A program made the translations under genes and the position numbers. Positions 20,616 to 24,702 of a DNA stretch of 24,702 nt are shown here, piece after piece (position 1 is the stretch's first letter; each line of letters opens with the position of its first letter). Source of the DNA: a virus; IMG/VR virus record IMGVR_UViG_3300021963_000624, positions 1-24,702 of that record, one strand, 5' to 3'. Under the pieces are notes generated by a model. That model did no database searches, was not told where the DNA came from, and saw only the letters and a program-made list of their open reading frames with translations.

Positions 20616-21772
20616 CGTACTGAGTATCGCCCGAAGTTGGGATTGTTTTTCTTGCTAAAGATAGCGTATCTCGCAGCATCGATAGCGTGGTTAAAAGCAT
20701 CGATTGGCTTGTTCAAGAGGTTGCCGTTCTTATCCTCCACCCATTTGTAGTTACGCATCTCCTTTTCGAGGTTGGTGCTGCGTGGGGTGATGAATAGCTT
20801 GTAGCGTTTCATTATGTCGATTCCTGCGTTCACCGAGTCAGGGCCTTTGGTGGTGGGCTTGATGTTGAAGCCCCTGCGGTATAGCTCCTCGATGGACTTA
20901 GGCTCTGCGCTATCGGCATACACCTCGCTCCTTCTGTCGATGCTTAGGGAGGTGAATAGGTTGGCGATGTCGTTGTTGGTCATCCCTGTGCGGTATACCA
21001 GCTCATCGAAGTATAGGTTGCCTTGTGATTCGTATGCTGCTACCAATGCGGTAGGGTCGTTGGTGAATCCAAAGTCAAGGCCATAGGCCAAGAGCTTTGC
21101 GTTCTCAGGCACGTCCATCGTTCCGAACTGGAAGATGGTGGCACGGCTCATCCCACGTTCACCGAGACCATAGATGCGCCAATAGTCCTCATCGGTATGC
21201 TGGAGGCGTTCAATCTCCTCTACAATCGAAGCATCGAGGAAGGGGTTATCCTTGTAGGTGGACTGGATGTAAGTGACATCATCACGGGTGAGGAGCTTGT
21301 CGTATATCCAGTGGAACGCATCTGATGGGTTGTAGTCAATCCATATCTTGCCCGTTGTACGAACCAAGAGCTGGAAGAAGTCCTCCCAAGACAGTTCGTT
21401 GGCCTCGTTGCAGAATAGGTAGTCACGTCTTGCTCCACGCTTCTTCTGCGGTTGGTCAAGGCTGATGAACTCAAAGAGGTTGCCATTGAGCGTGTAGGTG
21501 TAGTCGCTCTTGTTATGGCGAGCCTCATCGTAGAGGTCGAGGTTGCGTAGGATTTCAAAGAAGTCCCTGTACGCAGTCATCTTGAGCGATGGTAGCGACT
21601 TACGTACAATAGAGAAGACCTTCCCCTTCTCTTGCATTGCGATGATGATTAGCATCTGCAAGATGGAGTAGGTCTTACCTGAACGGCTGCCGCCTTGATT
21701 TACGACTATGCGAGTGGGCGCAGTATAGTTGCGCTCAAATAACTCACTTGTCTTGACTTCCAGAACGGACAA
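20612..21772 (-). CDS. terL: Terminase large subunit
   Basis: The 386-residue protein packages phage DNA into the capsid. The ATPase domain has Walker A QGGSRSGKT (26-34), a Walker B-like YLFCNEANE (118-126) with the catalytic Glu, and coupling motif STYKDNP (171-177). The RNase-H-like nuclease has its acidic residues at D233 (GLDFGFTNDP), D287 (ADSAEP) and D365 (NHAIDAARYA). The layout is that of PBSX-type large terminases, at normal length for that group. The start overlaps the small subunit gene by 29 bases; the stop overlaps the glycosyltransferase start. All key residues appear intact. Confidence 0.95.
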   Translation of the reverse strand: MSVLEVKTSELFERNYTAPTRIVVNQGGSRSGKTYSILQMLIIIAMQEKGKVFSIVRKSLPSLKMTAYRDFFEILRNLDLYDEARHNKSDYTYTLNGNLFEFISLDQPQKKRGARRDYLFCNEANELSWEDFFQLLVRTTGKIWIDYNPSDAFHWIYDKLLTRDDVTYIQSTYKDNPFLDASIVEEIERLQHTDEDYWRIYGLGERGMSRATIFQFGTMDVPENAKLLAYGLDFGFTNDPTALVAAYESQGNLYFDELVYRTGMTNNDIANLFTSLSIDRRSEVYADSAEPKSIEELYRRGFNIKPTTKGPDSVNAGIDIMKRYKLFITPRSTNLEKEMRNYKWVEDKNGNLLNKPIDAFNHAIDAARYAIFSKKNNPNFGRYSVR

Positions 21773-22061
21773 TCTCTACTTTGATTTGTGTGAGTTCATC
21801 TGCTGCTTCGTGGGAGTTCTCTACCCGTGCGAGCTTGGGTGTTGTGTACTCCGCCATCTTGTTCAGCAGGTCAAGTGCGCCCTTCGGGTCATCAGCAGCC
21901 ACCTGCGTGAGCCATAAGGTCATATTCTCAAGGTTGGCTTCAATGAGATTCTGGAACGCCTCACGTATTTTGTTTGTGGTTTTGTTGGGTACGCCTGCTG
22001 GTCTACCCGATGGGTTGAGGCTTGGGCCTCCCTTTACGAGATTGGGGTTTCCTTTTGGCAT
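21744..22061 (-). CDS. Putative terminase small subunit (DUF5681-like)
   Basis: The 105-residue protein opens MPKGNPNLVKGGPSLNPSGR and PAGVPNKTTNKIREAFQNLI, the KGxxxNPSGRPxGxxNK signature of DUF5681-type proteins. A helical middle follows, then a charged tail. Proteins of this type often stand directly before the large terminase and are taken to be the DNA-recognition subunit. The position here, overlapping terL by 29 bases, fits. The leader is AATAAAACCAAA-ATG. No helix-turn-helix is obvious in the sequence, so DNA recognition is inferred from context. Confidence 0.78.
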   Translation of the reverse strand: MPKGNPNLVKGGPSLNPSGRPAGVPNKTTNKIREAFQNLIEANLENMTLWLTQVAADDPKGALDLLNKMAEYTTPKLARVENSHEAADELTQIKVEIVRSGSQDK

Positions 22062-22083
22062 TTTGGTTTTATTTGGTTCTATT

Positions 22084-22347
22084 CTAAATAACCCGCTTTG
22101 ACAAGTGGTGTTTGTGTACTTCAGATAGATACTCCTCTGATAGCTTTGTTCCGAAGTCTGCTTCGTGGTGACAGGATTGGCATAGCGCCATAAGATTCTC
22201 TATGTTATCTCGTGTCTTGCTTCCACCCATCCCTCTTGGTCGTATGTGATGCACCGCATTCGCTTGCGCTTGACACACTTCGCAAGGCACAAAGTCAGTT
22301 GTATCGTAGCCCATCCCCTTTAGGTAGACTTTGGTGTGGTTCTTCAT
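22084..22347 (-). CDS. HNH endonuclease next to terminase
   Basis: The 87-residue protein has a complete zinc-finger HNH domain: C22-x2-C25, the HH pair (33-34) in AVHHIRPRGMGGSKTRDN, the Asn in DNIENLMALC, C56-x2-C59 and a final H60/H61. I use ATG 22347, which overlaps the upstream stop as ATGA; a longer reading to 22371 adds only overlap sequence. Small HNH proteins encoded beside the terminase, such as HK97 gp74, stimulate cos-site cutting during packaging. That role is likely here because the small terminase gene follows 22 bases downstream; a free homing nuclease is the alternative. Confidence 0.88.
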   Translation of the reverse strand: MKNHTKVYLKGMGYDTTDFVPCEVCQAQANAVHHIRPRGMGGSKTRDNIENLMALCQSCHHEADFGTKLSEEYLSEVHKHHLSKRVI

Positions 22348-23201
22348 AGTCCGCAGTATCCTGAATCGCAAGAGTTGAAGTCATCATCAAATAGCGTATG
22401 CTGCGATTTGTGTGCTTTGATTTTTGCGTATGTTGTTTCCTTCTTCCATTGCGCTCCGTGTTGCTCTTGCTCCACGAACCAATCAAACTTATTGGGAGCT
22501 TTGTCGCTCATATGCTTTAGGAGCATTGGACTTCGGTGGAAGCATCCCACGCAGTTGTTCATATAGGCAAAGCGTACAGGCTTGTCTTGCCAATAGGCTT
22601 CAATGGTATCTTTGTAGATATTGTCTTCTATCAATGGGAACTCTACTACACGATAGGCAACGTCCTTCCATTTGTTTCGGCTCTTGCTCTTTCCGACAAT
22701 CACCTTTGCGTATTCAATGCCTTCAGTTTGACGTAGCAGCATTCGCTGCGCTCGCTCTTGTTCGCTTGCACGGAATCCCATCCGCATCCTTATAGGTAGT
22801 TCGGTGTTATCGTATAGCCATTGGGTGATTGGCTTCACCTTTAGCTCGGTGGTGCAGTATCGCATCATTACGTTTGGTAGGTAGCGGTACTCCGTTCCAT
22901 CAGGCTTTGTCCCTCTTGTGGAGGCAAGGACATCTTCAAAGGTCTTTGGGCTTATCCATTGAATCTTGCGACCTATGTATTGCTCAAGGTCAAGCATAGT
23001 GTAGATGATTTCATCTTGCTCAAGCGTTCCAATGAATTCGTGTCCTATGCGGTCGGATACTTGCTGCCTTATTGACGCATCTGGAAACAAACACTTCTCG
23101 CTATTGGTACGCACTAATGAGAATAACTCAATATCGGCAGGGTAGTGTACCGCCATATACGATGAAGTCTTGCCTCCCGATAGTGAGTTTACTGTTTTCA
23201 T
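22344..23201 (-). CDS. PAPS reductase-like PP-loop protein
   Basis: I start at ATG 23201, an ATGA overlap with the glycosyltransferase stop, giving 285 residues. The N-terminus MKTVNSLSGGKTSSYMA carries the SGGxTSS PP-loop (8-14) of adenylating or PAPS-reductase family enzymes. Further motifs are YCTTELKVKP (central), a basic RMGFRASEQERAQRM segment, and four C-terminal Cys: C217 and C220 in NNCVGCFH, C278 and C283 in NSCDSGYCGL, which could hold an iron-sulfur cluster. Such genes occur in many phages, and their substrate is unknown. Options include sulfur assimilation, tRNA or DNA thiolation and nucleotide modification. No other Dnd genes are visible. Confidence 0.83.
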   Translation of the reverse strand: MKTVNSLSGGKTSSYMAVHYPADIELFSLVRTNSEKCLFPDASIRQQVSDRIGHEFIGTLEQDEIIYTMLDLEQYIGRKIQWISPKTFEDVLASTRGTKPDGTEYRYLPNVMMRYCTTELKVKPITQWLYDNTELPIRMRMGFRASEQERAQRMLLRQTEGIEYAKVIVGKSKSRNKWKDVAYRVVEFPLIEDNIYKDTIEAYWQDKPVRFAYMNNCVGCFHRSPMLLKHMSDKAPNKFDWFVEQEQHGAQWKKETTYAKIKAHKSQHTLFDDDFNSCDSGYCGL

Positions 23202-23725
23202 CGCAGAGCGTTGTAGTAGCAAAGGTACGCCTCTACGCAGATTAGATTGGTTAGCCTTGTTGCTGCCTGTGCGAACATACCATCGGCTTCGTAGATGTTT
23301 TCAAAGCGTAGCTTGTTGGTCTTTGTAGGTCGGAACATAAACGATGCGGTGTCTATGTTTCCGATTCTTGGTTGGTCGGTAGGGCGTAGCCTTCCCTCCT
23401 GCCCCCAAGTAACGATGCCAGCGTTTAGGTAAAGTAGGGACTCCAGCTGCTGGATGAACTTTGGGTGGAGTATGTTATCATCATCCAGAAAGTATACCCA
23501 GTCATCTTCGGTGAATTGGTCTTGGTATAGGTCTAAGAACTCGTTGCGTAAGGGGTGGCCCCAAAATCCCGTCTTACGGGAGTAGTGGGTGACGTTTGCA
23601 CCGCTTGGTGCTTTGTGGTCTGTCGAGGCATCCATCATCACTACCCACGTCAATGCTTCGGGTATGGACTTACGGATGGTGGCGAGGTTCTCAGGTCGAG
23701 AGCAAGGCGTGACAATGTATAGCAT
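23198..23725 (-). CDS. Small GT-A type glycosyltransferase
   Basis: ATG at 23725 makes a TGATG junction with the upstream gene and gives 175 residues; the longer reading to 23845 is overlap sequence. The protein starts MLYIVTPCSRPENLATIRKS, the beta-strand/nucleotide-binding start of GT-A enzymes. WVVMMDASTD follows, then GFWGHPLRNEFLDLY and the metal-binding DxD-type motif WVYFLDDDNILHPKF, and later GNIDTASFMFRP. The DDDN motif and the G-x2-LRN segment recall both family 2 and family 43 enzymes. The protein is short, with no membrane segment. The next gene encodes the PAPS-reductase-like protein. Acceptor unknown. Confidence 0.8.
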   Translation of the reverse strand: MLYIVTPCSRPENLATIRKSIPEALTWVVMMDASTDHKAPSGANVTHYSRKTGFWGHPLRNEFLDLYQDQFTEDDWVYFLDDDNILHPKFIQQLESLLYLNAGIVTWGQEGRLRPTDQPRIGNIDTASFMFRPTKTNKLRFENIYEADGMFAQAATRLTNLICVEAYLCYYNALR

Positions 23726-23970
23726 CACTCGTAGTGTTCTCCTGTATTGCCGTTCTGACCGATGATGTCCATTCGTTTGTTCAACGCATTCTCCATCTTC
23801 TGCCATTCCTCTTGTCGTGCAATCTCTTGTTGCTCCTTGAACCATTGCTGCATAGCCTTGCGGTCAAGGTATCTCACCCACATCTTTGCGGCTACCGCTT
23901 GGCGTTGGGGTTTGAATAGGTAGGTGCTACGAAGACGTGCCATAGCTATCCTCATAAATTGTTCTCTCAT
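23725..23970 (-). CDS. Hypothetical basic helical protein, 81 residues
   Basis: The protein starts MREQFMRIAMARLRSTYLFK and is strongly basic and helical, with two Trp residues (KMWVRYLDRKAMQQWFKEQQ) and a C-terminal coiled-coil-like EEWQKMENALNKRMD. No family recognised. It is joined to both neighbours by overlaps: ATGA with the gene before and TGATG with the glycosyltransferase. A DNA-binding accessory function is conceivable from the charge but nothing more can be said. Confidence 0.72.
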   Translation of the reverse strand: MREQFMRIAMARLRSTYLFKPQRQAVAAKMWVRYLDRKAMQQWFKEQQEIARQEEWQKMENALNKRMDIIGQNGNTGEHYE

Positions 23971-24188
23971 AGCGATAAATCGTTTTCGGTTAGTAGTGAA
24001 TGTAGCTTGTCTCTTGTTTTCTCGTAGGCTTTGTGAACCTCATCAGGCATTGAGTCAGGAGCGTACTTGGTGTTGGCTCTCAAGAAGTGGTCAAGTTCCC
24101 AAATGATGTAAGCGTACTTGCCTCCGTTAACGGCCTTCTCGAACTCGTTTTGTTCATCGGGTAGGTCGTATTCAAGTGTTGCTTTCAT
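23967..24188 (-). CDS. Conserved phage hypothetical protein, 73 residues
   Basis: The protein reads MKATLEYDLPDEQNEFEKAV, then NGGKYAYIIWELDHFLRANT and a charged helical end. The opening LEYDLPDEQxEFExAxNGxKY...xWELDxxLR is a pattern I recognise in small acidic proteins of unknown function that are frequent in tailed phages. It overlaps the gene before it by 17 bases and the gene after it by ATGA. No catalytic motif is visible. Confidence 0.78.
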   Translation of the reverse strand: MKATLEYDLPDEQNEFEKAVNGGKYAYIIWELDHFLRANTKYAPDSMPDEVHKAYEKTRDKLHSLLTENDLSL

Positions 24189-24333
24189 TGCTTTTTGGCT
24201 TTACTTTTTTTAGAAGCTCGGTGTCAATGGTGATATGCGTGAAGTATGTTGCTCCGTTGCTACCGTATGCAAACCGCTTTCGCTCATTGCTTGTCATATT
24301 AGACAAGGCAATCAATTCGGTTGCCCTTCCCAT
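24172..24333 (-). CDS. 53-residue hypothetical protein
   Basis: The frame starts at ATG 24333-24331, in a TGATG junction with the stop of the exonuclease gene, and ends at TGA 24174-24172, 17 bases into the next gene. The product reads MGRATELIALSNMTSNERKR, FAYGSNGATYFTHITIDTEL and a Lys-rich end. I see no motif. It exactly fills the space between two well-supported genes and is coupled at both ends, which is the main reason to accept it. Confidence 0.62.
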   Translation of the reverse strand: MGRATELIALSNMTSNERKRFAYGSNGATYFTHITIDTELLKKVKPKSNESNT

Positions 24334-24702
24334 CACAATGTGCCGATAATAGTATAGGAGTCCAAGTCCTCACCCAAGATGAAGAACTGCTTGTAGAGTT
24401 CAATAGCCTCCATTGTCTTGCGTTCTCCCTCCTCTACAAATTCTGGGCTGATGCCATAGATGCCGATGTCGAGGCTTCCCTTGTCAATGGCGATGAAGTA
24501 GAACTTGTCAATCGGCACACCAAACAAACGGGTGTAGATGAACGCTTGTACGTCATAAAAATACTTGCGAGCTGAATGGGGGAAGGCACGCAGGTCTGTG
24601 GTAGTCTTCAGGTCAGCCAAGAAACCATCAGCGTAGATGTCAGCCTTCGCCCTGAAGGGCAAGCCGCCAATCATACCAATCTTTGGTACTTCAAACTCCC
24701 AG
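24333..24702 (-). CDS. PD-(D/E)XK exonuclease, 5' end cut by window edge
   Basis: The visible part covers about 122 residues and continues in frame to the right edge (WEFEVPKIG before an internal Met at 24674), so the true start lies outside. The key segment FRAKADIYADGFLADLKTTT carries the acid and D-x-K of the PD-(D/E)XK nuclease fold. The following YDVQAFIYTRLFG is the QxxxY-type helix seen in RecB-, RecE- and Cas4-like exonucleases. This resembles DUF3799/RecE-type phage exonucleases, which resect double-stranded DNA for recombination, often with an annealing or ssDNA-binding partner encoded nearby. It heads the visible gene cluster and ends in a TGATG junction. Confidence 0.8.
   Translation of the reverse strand, partial: WEFEVPKIGMIGGLPFRAKADIYADGFLADLKTTTDLRAFPHSARKYFYDVQAFIYTRLFGVPIDKFYFIAIDKGSLDIGIYGISPEFVEEGERKTMEAIELYKQFFILGEDLDSYTIIGTL

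Noticed and set aside
22344-23201. DNA phosphorothioation (Dnd) system
   Set aside because: Only a PP-loop protein resembling DndC in general type is present; no DndA, B, D or E-like genes are visible in the window.
23198-23845. Longer glycosyltransferase start at 23845
   Set aside because: The extra 40 residues have no glycosyltransferase character and overlap the upstream gene, while ATG at 23725 gives a TGATG junction and the expected first strand.

Overview
The window is a stretch of a tailed double-stranded DNA phage genome, most likely a siphovirus infecting a member of the Bacteroidota. Every gene I can support reads on the minus strand, so transcription runs from high to low coordinates. 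The host call rests on three things: starts almost never carry a Shine-Dalgarno sequence and instead have A-rich leaders; a promoter of Bacteroidota form (TTTG, 19 bases, TATATTTG) lies at 342-372; and several proteins look like families I associate with flavobacterial and related phages. No integrase, tRNA or clear bacterial chromosomal gene is present. Genes are packed with ATGA, TGATG or TAATG overlaps, which I used to choose starts and to support several genes of only 23-54 codons.

In transcription order, the right end (24702-22084) holds a recombination and accessory block: a truncated PD-(D/E)XK exonuclease, three small unknown proteins, a short glycosyltransferase, a PAPS-reductase-like PP-loop protein and an HNH endonuclease next to the terminase. 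Next come the packaging genes (small and large terminase, 22061-20612) and a second, GT-B type glycosyltransferase (20615-19695) coupled to the large terminase. The tail block (19710-12283) holds a tail-assembly-chaperone-like gene with an overlapping -1 frame, a tail-completion-like protein, a gp10-like protein, two large structural proteins, a small protein and the tape measure. The head block follows (12286-5761): XkdF-like protease, a Cys-rich miniprotein, a scaffold-like protein, major capsid protein, a tube-like protein, a structural protein, a long portal and a DUF6712-like connector. Head genes following tail genes, and portal following capsid, is the reverse of the usual order.

After the connector are a 23-codon Lys-rich microgene, a small protein made largely of two copies of a short module, a GIY-YIG homing endonuclease, a fibre-like protein with two carbohydrate-binding-like repeats and a LamG-like end, and an unknown protein. 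A lysis cassette (2805-1512) follows: two small membrane proteins, a 42-residue very basic protein, an M15 peptidase endolysin and a lipoprotein with a C-terminal membrane segment that fits a unimolecular spanin. A 336-base non-coding gap (1176-1511) contains a 62-base imperfect palindrome and spaced repeats. The left end (1175-1) starts another replication and recombination block: DUF3310-like protein, a small unknown protein, RusA-like resolvase, a coiled-coil miniprotein and a truncated conserved protein.

The observations I rate highest are a short DGG-x-x-E-x-x-x-C module repeated four times in three separate virion genes, the tail chaperone frameshift, the 62-base palindrome, the unusual gene order, and two glycosyltransferases plus a PAPS-reductase-like gene around the terminase.
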